Positions 16,567-25,413 of a stretch of DNA of 64,000 nucleotides are shown here, in pieces. The stretch comes from Sphaerochaeta sp032144095 (GTDB lineage Bacteria > Spirochaetota > Spirochaetia > Sphaerochaetales > Sphaerochaetaceae), in NCBI RefSeq assembly GCF_032144095.1, contig NZ_JAVSNJ010000004.1, forward strand, positions 94,574-158,573, read 5' to 3'. Under the pieces are notes generated by a model that was not told the origin of the DNA, did not search any database, and saw nothing but the letters and a program-made list of their open reading frames with translations. Numbering within the stretch: the first letter of the stretch is position 1; the number at the start of each line of letters is the position of its first letter. The translations under genes and the position numbers were made by a program.

Positions 16567-19263
16567 TCATGAGAGCAGCTCTTCTATCTGACGCTCCAAT
16601 TGCCCGATGAACTCAGCCTCCGGAACTGCCTTGGAAAAAAGGAACCCCTGATACTGTCCACAACCGATCTGTTGCAGGAACTGTAGTTGTTCTTCTGTCT
16701 CCACCCCTTCTGCCACAACGGTCATCCCAAGTTCCTTGGCAAGAAGGACCACCGTCTTGTAGATGGTAATGGCATCGGGATCGGGGTAGTTGGCTATGAA
16801 GGAGCGGTCAATCTTGATCTTGTCAATGGAAAGCTCGATCAGGTAGGAGAGGGAGGAGTAGCCAGTACCAAAATCATCGATGGTGATCCCCACCCCTATT
16901 GCATGGAGTTGTTCCATTCCCTGGTCGGCTGAATGGAGATTCTCTACTGCTGTACGTTCGGTCAGCTCCAGTTCGAGAAGTTGTGGGTCTACCTGCTTTT
17001 CACGCAGTTCCCTACCGATGAGCTCAATGATAGCAGGGTCAGTCAGTTCCTCTGCACTGAGGTTGATGGCCAGGGAGAAATCAGGGTTGACCATTTTCAA
17101 GAGTGTACCATGGTCCTGCAAGAAGCGTACTGCCGCCCGAATGACAAACTCACCCAGCAAACCGCACATATGATTTTGTTCCAGAAGGGGGATAAACTCA
17201 TCGGGGGCAATGAATCCCAACTCAGGGTGTATCCAGCGGATCAGGGCCTCAGAACCAAGGATTCGGCCACTTTCCACATCAACCAGAGCCTGATAGTAGA
17301 GATCAAGTGAATCAGAGAGGAGGGCTTGGGGAAGGGCTGCAAGGATCGCCTGTTTGCGCAAGAACTGCCTATTCACCATCTCGCTGAATTGCAGGGAATT
17401 GCCAATCGGGGAGGCCTGTATCGCCTGGGTTGCCAGGGAGGCTTGCATCAGGAGTGTCTCAATGGACATCCCTCCCCCAGTATAGCTTGAAAAACCACAG
17501 ATTGCCTTCAGATGAGTGGAAGCGGATACATTGCCATACTTTTGTTCCAACCCTCTCAACAATTCTTCGACCTTCATGACCACTCGGCCTGTATCATCCC
17601 CTTCCAGGAAGACAACATAGGTAACGTGAGAGAATGCATACACTGCATGTTTCGTTCCTAACAGGCCTGCAATATGGGCAGCCACGGCAAGAGAAAAGCT
17701 ACTCTGCTCCATCAACATGGTATGAAAGTCATATTTTTTGTGTTGATCCAAGTGGATCAGCAGGCAGAACAGGGGCCTTTGCTGCTGCAATTTTTCGTTC
17801 ACTGAGGAGAACAGGAGCGAGGGGAGTCTATTTTGCGGATCCTTCCCTACATAGGAGATAAACTCGGCTACCTTCCAGTCGGAGCCGACATACACCTCAA
17901 CAATGAACTCTTGTTTCCTTGACACAATACCTACATGTGTCTGGGTAAGGTTTACCATGTAGTGGTTGCCATCACGGTTACTGACCCAGACAGGAGTACT
18001 CTCCAAGGATGCTTGGGTTTCCTCACTGCGCCCAAGCAACAGGTCTTGGCTACTTTTTCCCATAAGTTCGCTTTGGCTGTACCCTGAAAGCACTTCAAAG
18101 GCATGGTTGCAGAAGGTTATGCGATGCTTCTCATCGGTTACCGCAATACCATTGCCCGAGTAGCTTGAGATGAGGGAGCTCACCCGCAGCTGCAGCTTGT
18201 CGGCATTCCTCAACTGGAGAAATACTATATAGAGTATCCCAAAAAACAAGAGAAGAAAGGCAAGGACCCATTTCAGGTAAGATGCCCTCAGCAAGGGATG
18301 TTGGCTCAGTGTAGGCAAATCAGAAAGCTGGAAATAGCTTACAACCGTCCACAATCTCCCTTCATCGGGATACCAGGATAGCTTTTGGGCCGAGGTCACA
18401 TGTACCGCCTGGTAGGCATAGGCCAAATCCTGGGAAACATAATGCCCTGTATACTGGGTACGTATCTGATCCTCAATACCCGGGGCCTGCTCAAATAGCG
18501 AACCAAAGCCATCTCCAAAATGAAGCTGGTAGTCAAAACAGATATTGGCCCCATATTTGATCCACTTCCCGCCATTGTTGATCAAGCCAAAAACAATATC
18601 CTTTGTCATGGAAACCTGATAGTCCTTCAGGAAGGAGAGGAATGAACAGGCATCATAATCCATGATAAGTAACCCTTTGAAAGAACCTTCCCTGTAGACA
18701 GGGATGGTAAGGAACATTGCAGGGCCTGCATGACCATCGTTATTGTTCTGGTGGCTCTCCAAGCTTATGGGAGAAATATACAGGGTATCCGGACCTTGGC
18801 TGAGGGCAAAGTGGAGCAGGTCCGTATCACGATAATCCTTCATCGTTGCTGGATCAGAAGGGATTGCATCAGTATCAGGATAGTGGTCGATCTTGATGGT
18901 CTCCATCCCTGTTGCATCGAGCAACCGTATATGGTTTATGTATTTTTTCTTGTTCGCAATCCTCAGGAAAAGTTGTTCAAGCTCATGGTGGGAATAGGGA
19001 GTAGTCTCCTGGAAATAGTTGTAAAACTCATTCGAATCGTACACGGTGAGAAGGTCTGATACGAATTGGAACAAGGTCCCTTCCAATTGGTTCGCGATTA
19101 TCGCATTTCCCTTCTCTTGTTCATTTTGCAGAAGGAGGGTTGCCTGTCGGGCAAGGGAATTTTCATAGAGGGAGAAGAGCAGGAAAAAGAGAGCCACCAA
19201 GGGCAAGACAATTACCACTGTACGCTTGATAATACTGGTACGGTCCCTGGGGTGAATTCTCAC
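16567..19263 (-). CDS. c-di-GMP phosphodiesterase: sensor, PAS, degenerate GGDEF, EAL
   Basis: About 898 residues from the GTG at 19263, which has AAAGAG upstream; a TTG at 19281 is the alternative. Layout: membrane helix about 12-32, a large periplasmic sensor to 330, second helix about 331-350, a PAS domain about 360-460 (GNGIAVTDEKHRITFCNHAF), a GGDEF-like domain with GDDTG in place of the signature, and an EAL domain from about 640. EAL residues SEAL, the INLS asparagine, ELTER, DDFGTG, KIDRS, AEGVET and QGFLF are all present. It should degrade c-di-GMP in response to a periplasmic signal. Confidence 0.85.
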   Translation of the reverse strand: MRIHPRDRTSIIKRTVVIVLPLVALFFLLFSLYENSLARQATLLLQNEQEKGNAIIANQLEGTLFQFVSDLLTVYDSNEFYNYFQETTPYSHHELEQLFLRIANKKKYINHIRLLDATGMETIKIDHYPDTDAIPSDPATMKDYRDTDLLHFALSQGPDTLYISPISLESHQNNNDGHAGPAMFLTIPVYREGSFKGLLIMDYDACSFLSFLKDYQVSMTKDIVFGLINNGGKWIKYGANICFDYQLHFGDGFGSLFEQAPGIEDQIRTQYTGHYVSQDLAYAYQAVHVTSAQKLSWYPDEGRLWTVVSYFQLSDLPTLSQHPLLRASYLKWVLAFLLLFFGILYIVFLQLRNADKLQLRVSSLISSYSGNGIAVTDEKHRITFCNHAFEVLSGYSQSELMGKSSQDLLLGRSEETQASLESTPVWVSNRDGNHYMVNLTQTHVGIVSRKQEFIVEVYVGSDWKVAEFISYVGKDPQNRLPSLLFSSVNEKLQQQRPLFCLLIHLDQHKKYDFHTMLMEQSSFSLAVAAHIAGLLGTKHAVYAFSHVTYVVFLEGDDTGRVVMKVEELLRGLEQKYGNVSASTHLKAICGFSSYTGGGMSIETLLMQASLATQAIQASPIGNSLQFSEMVNRQFLRKQAILAALPQALLSDSLDLYYQALVDVESGRILGSEALIRWIHPELGFIAPDEFIPLLEQNHMCGLLGEFVIRAAVRFLQDHGTLLKMVNPDFSLAINLSAEELTDPAIIELIGRELREKQVDPQLLELELTERTAVENLHSADQGMEQLHAIGVGITIDDFGTGYSSLSYLIELSIDKIKIDRSFIANYPDPDAITIYKTVVLLAKELGMTVVAEGVETEEQLQFLQQIGCGQYQGFLFSKAVPEAEFIGQLERQIEELLS

Positions 19264-19295
19264 ACTACACCGCTCTTTCAAGAAAATCAGCGCAG

Positions 19296-19359
19296 GGAGA
19301 ACAATACCTCAAGTTCATCTGGAATATCTCAATTTTCTGAACCATAGGAGAACAATACC
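19296..19359 (-). repeat. 13-bp direct repeats upstream of EAL gene
   Basis: GGAGAACAATACC occurs at 19296-19308 and again, identically, at 19347-19359, 51 bases apart start to start (about five helical turns). Both are upstream of the minus-strand EAL gene. The spacing suggests paired protein-binding sites. The rest of 19360-19552 is AT-rich, with a weak TGTGTAT/ATACACA hairpin at 19429-19449 and no gene. Confidence 0.5.
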
Positions 19360-19552
19360 ATGGGGGAGTGGAAAAACATAGGGCAGATATTTTGTGAGAA
19401 AGAAAATAACCCTTTTTTTCCTTTTTTTTGTGTATGGTTTTTATACACATAAATAAAAATGTAATAAAATCAAAGACCACAAACCATCAGATACTCCCCA
19501 TCTGGTCAGAAACAGAGTAAGGAAAAATCTGGGACAGAAGAAGCTCTTCTTT

Positions 19553-20296
19553 TCATTGGAGGCTTTCCTGGAGGAATGCAACGGTATGCTCGATAACCAA
19601 TTTCTGTTGAGCCATGGCTTCTATGCCAGCCTTGGTGTCGTTCTTCTGGATCTTGCCCCCGCCATACAGTGCAAATTGGGTGTGGTTGGCCCCTTCGATC
19701 ACCAAAAACCGGGTATCGGAGGGGAGGAACGCCTTGCCAGCCTCTATCTTCTGGGGAGTTGCCAGTCCGTCGTTGGAACCGCTGATGGAGAGTACCCTCA
19801 GCCCTGCATCCCTGAGGGAGTGCTTTGCATCGGTATAGGAGGCATAGAGGATGAGTGCCTCAAACCGGGTATCCTGTTTTGCCAGGGCAAAACATGCGGC
19901 TGTCCCCCCCAACGAGAAACCTGAAAGATACCAATGCTCAATCTCAGGATACCTATCGGGATAGGGATAGGCGGCGCCGATGTCGAAGATGGCCAAAGCA
20001 AAAGGCACCTTGAGGATGATCACCTGAAAGCCTGCCTCTGCGATGCCCCGACCTGCATAGGCAAAACTCTGTGGCGCCACATTCCCCCCAGGATAGTAGA
20101 CCAAGGCAACCGTTGTCTTGCCGCCTGCCGGGGTAAAGACAATATCGTCCTTTGACTCTGTGACAGTTACTTGGTCATCAGAGACCATTGCCTGGTAGTT
20201 GATGGGATCGGCAGGTGCCTCCTGGCGTAGATAGAGCCAGAGGGAGAGCAACAGGAGACAAAGCACAAGGATGGGGATGAGCACTCGTTTCTTCAT
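19553..20296 (-). CDS. Alpha/beta hydrolase, membrane-anchored
   Basis: A 247-residue protein with an N-terminal hydrophobic helix (KRVLIPILVLCLLLLSLWLYL) acting as a signal or anchor. The hydrolase core shows VALVYYPGG (oxyanion strand), nucleophile GFSLGG, acid in GSNDGL and His in EGANHTQF. The family includes esterases and dienelactone-hydrolase-like enzymes; the substrate is unknown, and activity is probably periplasmic. There is no Shine-Dalgarno before the ATG at 20296, but a promoter ends 8 bases before it, which suggests a leaderless transcript. Confidence 0.75.
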   Translation of the reverse strand: MKKRVLIPILVLCLLLLSLWLYLRQEAPADPINYQAMVSDDQVTVTESKDDIVFTPAGGKTTVALVYYPGGNVAPQSFAYAGRGIAEAGFQVIILKVPFALAIFDIGAAYPYPDRYPEIEHWYLSGFSLGGTAACFALAKQDTRFEALILYASYTDAKHSLRDAGLRVLSISGSNDGLATPQKIEAGKAFLPSDTRFLVIEGANHTQFALYGGGKIQKNDTKAGIEAMAQQKLVIEHTVAFLQESLQ

Positions 20297-20304
20297 ATGA
20301 AGCA

Positions 20305-20334
20305 AGTATACTGTAGGCAAAGCATAGGATACAA
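20305..20334 (-). promoter_or_regulatory. Promoter of alpha/beta hydrolase, near-leaderless
   Basis: TTGTAT (20329-20334) and TATACT (20305-20310) on the minus strand, 18 bases apart. Only 8 bases separate the -10 box from the ATG at 20296, so the transcript would start at or next to the start codon. Confidence 0.5.
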
Positions 20335-20373
20335 GAATGGTACACCCCCGGGGCCCTTCCTGCATGGTGATGC

Positions 20374-20850
20374 CTACAGCTCTAGAGCCTTGCCCCATCT
20401 TTCACGTTTTTCTTCAAAGCTCAGCGTATATGCCGCACTGGTTGAGGGAAGCGTTACAAAGGCAATGTTCTCTGGATAGAATCCGACCAGCTTCTTGTAC
20501 AGAGCCTCGGCCTTCTTTCCATTGAACAGGACCTTCCGAATGATTGGATGGGAGGCCAGGAACAGCTTGAGGTCATTGGCAACCACCGTTGTATAGGAGG
20601 AGTCCAAGGACCCTTTGCGTTCAAAGCTCGCAAGGACATCCCACAGGGCGATGTCATGGTCGAGCAGCAGAAGCCATTTCTGTTCGTAGGTCTCGATCGC
20701 CCCTCCCAGAAGAGAGCTCAGTATCGGCCAGAACGCATTGCGCTCATGGCCGTAGTACTGTTGCTTTAGCTTGGAGCGCACACTCGGTCCTGTTCCCAGG
20801 ATCAGGGTGTGCGACCGTTCGCTCTCGATGGGAGGAAAGCCTGTCAGCAT
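20374..20850 (-). CDS. DNA-deoxyinosine glycosylase (UDG superfamily, family 6)
   Basis: A 158-residue protein with LILGTGPS, QQYYGHERNAFW and FVTLPSTSAAY. These are the active-site and base-recognition blocks of hypoxanthine-DNA glycosylases in the UDG superfamily. Such enzymes remove deaminated adenine from DNA. The start overlaps the end of the upstream FAD-oxidoreductase gene by 7 bases, so it is cotranscribed with it. Length is normal for the family. Confidence 0.8.
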   Translation of the reverse strand: MLTGFPPIESERSHTLILGTGPSVRSKLKQQYYGHERNAFWPILSSLLGGAIETYEQKWLLLLDHDIALWDVLASFERKGSLDSSYTTVVANDLKLFLASHPIIRKVLFNGKKAEALYKKLVGFYPENIAFVTLPSTSAAYTLSFEEKRERWGKALEL

Positions 20851-22400
20851 CCAAGATATCCAACTACGCTATCGGCACAGTTCACGCCATCCATGGCAGC
20901 GCTTATGATACCTCCAGCATACCCGGCACCTTCGCCACAGGGGAATAGCCCTTCCAGCTCAATGTGCATGTTGGTCTCCTTGTCGCGGAGGATCCTCACA
21001 GGGCTGCTGGTCCTGGTCTCACCAGCTATAAGCACTGCATCGTTGGTAAGGAAGGTATGGGCTTTCCTGCCAAAGGCAGAAAATGCCGTTGCCAGACGCT
21101 CGGCGATGAACGAAGGAAGAATCTTATGCAGGTCTGCATTGACGAGGCCCGGTCCATAGGAGGTGTCAGGAAGGTCCTTCGATAGCCTGTGGTTGACAAA
21201 ATCCGTCATCCTCTGCGCTGGAGCCGCAAGAGTGCCGCCCCCTGCCTTGAAACACCGTTCCTCCAAGGCCTGCTGGAAGTGCATCACCCCAAGGTTCCCG
21301 CCAAATTGTTCCTGGGGAAGGTCCTCAGGGTGCAATTCAACGACCATGCCGCTATTCGCAAACTGCCCTTTTCTGGATGAAGAGCTCATGCCGTTGACCA
21401 CAAGCTGGCCTTCTGATGTCATCGCAGGGATAACAAAGCCGCCAGGGCACATGCAGAAGGAGTAGACACCGCGGCCGTCAACCTGTGTAACAAAGGAGTA
21501 CTCTGCTGCAGGAAGAAATTCGCCCCTGCCCTTCTCGTTCTTGTACTGGATCTTGTCGATGAGGATCTGTGGGTGCTCAAGGCGCACCCCGATGGCCAGG
21601 GCCTTCGCCTCTATGGCGATATGTTCCCGATCCAGATATTCATACATGTCCCGTGCGCTATGGCCGGTTGCCAGGATGACAGGGCCTGCAAAGGTCTCGC
21701 CGTTTTCGGTAATGACACCCTGGACCTTGCCTCCCTTTTTGTGGAAGCCAACAACCTTGGTGGAAAAATGGACCTGCCCTCCGCTAGCCAGGATGGTGTT
21801 GCGGATCTGTTCGATGATCAGGGGAAGCTTGTCCGTCCCAAGATGGGGGTGCGCCTCATAGAGGATTTCAGTAGAGGCTCCGTGCTGGCACAACAGGGAG
21901 AGGATCTTTCCCACATTCCCACGCTTGGTGGCCCGGGTATAGAGCTTGCCATCGCTGAAGGCACCTGCCCCACCCTCGCCGAAGCTGTAGTTGCTCTCGC
22001 CGTTCACTACCTTTTGTGTGGAGAGGGCCGCGATGTCCTTCTTGCGCTGGCGCACATTAACCCCGCGTTCGAGCACGATCGGTTTCAGGCCCTTCTCGAT
22101 GAGCCGCAGTGCGGCAAACAGGCCGGCAGGGCCTGCCCCTACCACGACTACCTGCTTCTTGTCCCCTACAAACGGGAATTGCGTTGTTTCGAACAGTTCT
22201 TCCTCAGCATCGCCGGTGAAGAGGCGAACGCTCATATCTATAACTGGTGGATTACGCCTGGCGTCGACACTGCGACGAAGAATGCGCATCCCTGTAACTT
22301 CTTCCAATGGCAACTTGGCCTCTTTGGCGGCCATCTCTTGCACGGCCTTGTTGTCTACAGCTGTCGCTGGGGACAGTCTGAGTGATATATCTTTAGTCAT
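20844..22400 (-). CDS. FAD-dependent oxidoreductase (COG2509 type)
   Basis: About 518 residues from the ATG at 22400. After an N-terminal beta/alpha module (KDISLRLSPATAVDNKAV) comes VVVGAGPAGLFAALRLIEKG, a classic dinucleotide-binding motif, then LATGHSARDMYEYL and a C-terminal FPCGEGAGYAGGI flavin motif. This is the COG2509 uncharacterised FAD-dependent dehydrogenase family, found widely in anaerobes. The reaction is not known. No usable Shine-Dalgarno is present; GAGGG lies one base from the ATG, while a consensus promoter ends 6 bases before it, indicating leaderless translation. Confidence 0.8.
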   Translation of the reverse strand: MTKDISLRLSPATAVDNKAVQEMAAKEAKLPLEEVTGMRILRRSVDARRNPPVIDMSVRLFTGDAEEELFETTQFPFVGDKKQVVVVGAGPAGLFAALRLIEKGLKPIVLERGVNVRQRKKDIAALSTQKVVNGESNYSFGEGGAGAFSDGKLYTRATKRGNVGKILSLLCQHGASTEILYEAHPHLGTDKLPLIIEQIRNTILASGGQVHFSTKVVGFHKKGGKVQGVITENGETFAGPVILATGHSARDMYEYLDREHIAIEAKALAIGVRLEHPQILIDKIQYKNEKGRGEFLPAAEYSFVTQVDGRGVYSFCMCPGGFVIPAMTSEGQLVVNGMSSSSRKGQFANSGMVVELHPEDLPQEQFGGNLGVMHFQQALEERCFKAGGGTLAAPAQRMTDFVNHRLSKDLPDTSYGPGLVNADLHKILPSFIAERLATAFSAFGRKAHTFLTNDAVLIAGETRTSSPVRILRDKETNMHIELEGLFPCGEGAGYAGGIISAAMDGVNCADSVVGYLGC

Positions 22401-22406
22401 GCCCTC

Positions 22407-22436
22407 ATTGTACTGACCCTGCAATGGAGAGGTCAA
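22407..22436 (-). promoter_or_regulatory. Leaderless promoter of the FAD oxidoreductase
   Basis: Minus-strand TTGACC (22431-22436) and TACAAT (22407-22412), 18 bases apart. GAGGGC separates the -10 box from the ATG at 22400, so transcription should begin at the A of the start codon. Confidence 0.6.
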
Positions 22437-22548
22437 CGCCAAGGCAGAACAAAGAAGAATATTGACCGAAAGAGAATTCGATTGCCCACCCTTTTTATTT
22501 TGTACAGACTGCTGTAATCATTGTATCGGTTGTGGTATTGTCAGCCCT

Positions 22549-23460
22549 ATGGACAGGAACCTAGTCATAGGACAGCTGCTCGGGTTGCTCACCGCAGCCT
22601 GTTGGGCACAGAACTCGATCATCTACCGCTACCTTGGCGCCAAAGTAGGTTCTGATGCAGTTGCGCACGTGCGCATGTGGCTGGCACTGCCGGCAATCCT
22701 TTTGCTTGCCTACCTTACCGAGGGGAGCTTTTTCCCCACCTCTCTCTCCGCACAGACCTACCTGGTGCTCTTTGCAAGCGGGGTCATCGGATACTTCATT
22801 ACCGACATGTTGCTCTTCTATGCCTACGTATGGCTGGGACCCCGGGAATCGATGATCATCATGACACTCTCCCCGGTAGTAACGGCCCTGTTCTCCTACT
22901 TCCTGTTCGCCGAACGGCTGAAGGCCTCCCAGATCGTAGGAATTCTGCTGACAATCCTCGGAGTGGTTTTCATGGTAGTCGGGGGGATGAGGGCAAAAAA
23001 GAATACCACTGAGGAGAGACAAAGGACCAAGGGCATGGCCTTCGCCATTCTCGGCTCGATTCTCCAGTCACTCTCCTTTCTGCTTGCAAAGTATGCCCTG
23101 GACTCTACCGGTCCGGTATCGACCAATCTTTTGAGAAACGTGGGTGGCCTGATGGCCTTCATCATCTACAGCTTCATCATCAAACGGAACGCCCGCTCAC
23201 AGTTTGCAGCCTTCAGGAACCCCAAACTGCTGTTGCTCCTCTTCCTGGCCGCCATGGTAGGACCTGTGCTGGGCATGTCCAGCCAGATGAAGGCCTTTAC
23301 CCTGGCGCCCGTGGGAATCGTCACCACCATTACCCAGACGACACCCATCCTCCTCCTGCCCATCGACAAGTTCATCCTCAAGAAAAAGATATCCACTTCA
23401 AGCCTATTGGCTACCTTTGTTTCCATTCTCGGCATTGCCATCCTATTTTTGGCAGCCTGA
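22549..23460 (+). CDS. DMT-superfamily (EamA) exporter
   Basis: A 303-residue protein with about ten membrane helices in two EamA repeats (first GLLTAACWAQNSIIYRYLG, second FAILGSILQSLSFLLAKYAL), the plan of drug/metabolite transporters. Substrate unknown. I start at the ATG at 22549; the upstream in-frame residues are Cys-rich and non-membrane. There is no Shine-Dalgarno. TATTGT (22536-22541) lies 7 bases before the ATG, hinting at a leaderless start, though no good -35 is seen. Confidence 0.85.
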   Translation: MDRNLVIGQLLGLLTAACWAQNSIIYRYLGAKVGSDAVAHVRMWLALPAILLLAYLTEGSFFPTSLSAQTYLVLFASGVIGYFITDMLLFYAYVWLGPRESMIIMTLSPVVTALFSYFLFAERLKASQIVGILLTILGVVFMVVGGMRAKKNTTEERQRTKGMAFAILGSILQSLSFLLAKYALDSTGPVSTNLLRNVGGLMAFIIYSFIIKRNARSQFAAFRNPKLLLLLFLAAMVGPVLGMSSQMKAFTLAPVGIVTTITQTTPILLLPIDKFILKKKISTSSLLATFVSILGIAILFLAA

Positions 23461-23482
23461 CGAGAAGAACCCTTGAGGCATA

Positions 23483-23511
23483 TTGCCCAGCCCACCCCAT
23501 TACGGTAATCT
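23483..23511 (+). promoter_or_regulatory. Leaderless promoter of ABC-F gene
   Basis: TTGCCC (23483-23488) and TAATCT (23506-23511), 17 bases apart. Six bases (TAGGCC) separate the -10 from the ATG at 23518; no Shine-Dalgarno is present. Confidence 0.6.
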
Positions 23512-23517
23512 TAGGCC

Positions 23518-25410
23518 ATGAATGTACTCTCAGTTGAAAATATCTCAAAAACCCTTAACGACGAGCCTCTGTTCGAAGGCGTCACCTTCGGCCTCGAAGG
23601 TGGGGACCATGTAGGGCTCATTGGACAGAACGGGACAGGCAAGTCAACCTTCCTCAGGCTTCTGAAAGGGGAGCTTTACTCAGATAGCGGCACCATAGCT
23701 ACCGCCCGTGATACCGAGCTGATCATGCTCACCCAACAGATCTTGTTTGACGAGAACGATACGGTCCAGACCTACCTCTACAAGGGAGACGGGAAGCGCA
23801 TCGCCCTGCTGAAAGCCTACCATGCCGTCATTGCCAAAGAGCAGACCAAGCAGGCCAAGGCTACCCTTGCAGACCTTACCGAACAACTCGACCTTACCCA
23901 GAGCTGGAACCTTGAGAGTGACTATACCTCTCTGTTGGGCGAATTGGGCCTCTACGATGTGCTCTCCCTTCCGATGAAGACCCTCTCAGGGGGTATGCAG
24001 AAGAAGGTTGCCCTGGCACGGGTCCTCTGTGCCAAGCCAACGCTGCTGCTGTTGGACGAACCTACCAACCACCTCGACATTGAGACCATCGAATGGCTGG
24101 AACGGTATCTGAGCCAGAGCCCCATGACCATGATCATCGTCACCCACGACCGCTACTTCCTCGATGCCGTGTGCAACGCGATCCTCGAGCTCGACCGTGG
24201 ACGGATCTACCTCCACCCCGGCTCGTTCTCAGCCTTCCTTGAACGGAGGGCCCAGAGGCTGAGCATGATGCAAAAGGAGCAGGACCGGCTCACCACCATC
24301 CTCCGAAGGGAACTTGAATGGCTCAAACGTGGGCCACGGGCAAGGACAGGCAAGGATACCAACCGACAGGATAGGATCAAGGGGATGATAGCATCCCAAA
24401 AGGATGTGTCGGAAACTGCCCAGAGCAGCTTCAGCTCCTCCTCAAGGAGAATGGGCAAGAAGATCCTGGAAGTGAAGGCGATCTCCAAAAGCTATGGGGA
24501 CTCTCCCATCATCACTGATTTTTCCTACTCCTTTACCAAGGGACAGAAGATCGGGGTGGTCGGACCCAACGGGTCGGGCAAATCAACCCTACTGGACATG
24601 CTTTGTGGCCATCTCCAGCCTGACAGCGGGGAGATAGACAAGGGGGTCAATACCGTCTTCGGCTATTATGACCAGGGAGGGAGAAACCTCGCCTCCGACA
24701 AGGCAATCCTGGAGTTCATCCAGGACATCAGCGAACGCATTACCCTCAGCGAAGGGCAGACAGTGACCGCCGCCAGATTCCTGGAGATCTTTGGCTTCGA
24801 TGCCTCCATGCACAGGAGTTCCATCGCATCCCTCTCCGGTGGGGAACGGCGCAGGCTCTACCTTGTCTCACGCCTGGTTTCCGACCCCAACTTCCTGATG
24901 CTTGACGAGCCTACCAACGACCTTGACCTTCCCACCATGGAGAACCTTGAGCAGTATGTGCAGGATTTTGCTGGGTGTACACTGGTTGTCTCCCATGACA
25001 GGGCATTCCTCGACCTGACCTGTGACGAACTGTTCGTACTGGACATGGAGGGCGAGGTCAGCTTCTACCCAGGGCCGTACAGCGAGTGGCGTGGCTTTGT
25101 CCAGGCCCAGAAGGATGAGGAACAGCAACAGCAGAACCTTGCAAGACGGGAGAGCCCAGCCAAAGGGGAATCAGGGTCCAGAAAAAGCGAAAAGAAGGGC
25201 CTGAGCTTTCGCGAGAAAAAGGAGCTGGATGAGCTAGAGGAGAAGATGGAAGCGCTGCAGGGCCTGCAGGCTCTTCTGGAAGCGAGCTTTTCCGATGGCC
25301 AGGAGACCGAACTGGGCACGTTGGCTGAAAGGACGGAACGCTACCATACCAACAGCACAAAGCTTGAAAAGATGGAAGACCGCTGGCTAGAACTCTCAGA
25401 GAAGGAGTAA
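23518..25410 (+). CDS. ABC-F ATPase, Uup-like
   Basis: A 630-residue soluble protein with two ABC domains and no membrane segment. Walker A motifs are GQNGTGKST and GPNGSGKST, signatures LSGGMQKK and LSGGERRR, and Walker B regions LLLLDEPTNHLD and LMLDEPTNDLD. A C-terminal coiled coil (KKELDELEEKMEALQGLQAL) resembles that of Uup. ABC-F proteins act on the ribosome; Uup-type members are also tied to ribosome assembly and DNA-structure handling. The ATG lies 6 bases past a -10 box without a Shine-Dalgarno. The next gene begins 3 bases after the stop. Confidence 0.88.
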   Translation: MNVLSVENISKTLNDEPLFEGVTFGLEGGDHVGLIGQNGTGKSTFLRLLKGELYSDSGTIATARDTELIMLTQQILFDENDTVQTYLYKGDGKRIALLKAYHAVIAKEQTKQAKATLADLTEQLDLTQSWNLESDYTSLLGELGLYDVLSLPMKTLSGGMQKKVALARVLCAKPTLLLLDEPTNHLDIETIEWLERYLSQSPMTMIIVTHDRYFLDAVCNAILELDRGRIYLHPGSFSAFLERRAQRLSMMQKEQDRLTTILRRELEWLKRGPRARTGKDTNRQDRIKGMIASQKDVSETAQSSFSSSSRRMGKKILEVKAISKSYGDSPIITDFSYSFTKGQKIGVVGPNGSGKSTLLDMLCGHLQPDSGEIDKGVNTVFGYYDQGGRNLASDKAILEFIQDISERITLSEGQTVTAARFLEIFGFDASMHRSSIASLSGGERRRLYLVSRLVSDPNFLMLDEPTNDLDLPTMENLEQYVQDFAGCTLVVSHDRAFLDLTCDELFVLDMEGEVSFYPGPYSEWRGFVQAQKDEEQQQQNLARRESPAKGESGSRKSEKKGLSFREKKELDELEEKMEALQGLQALLEASFSDGQETELGTLAERTERYHTNSTKLEKMEDRWLELSEKE

Positions 25411-25413
25411 ACG

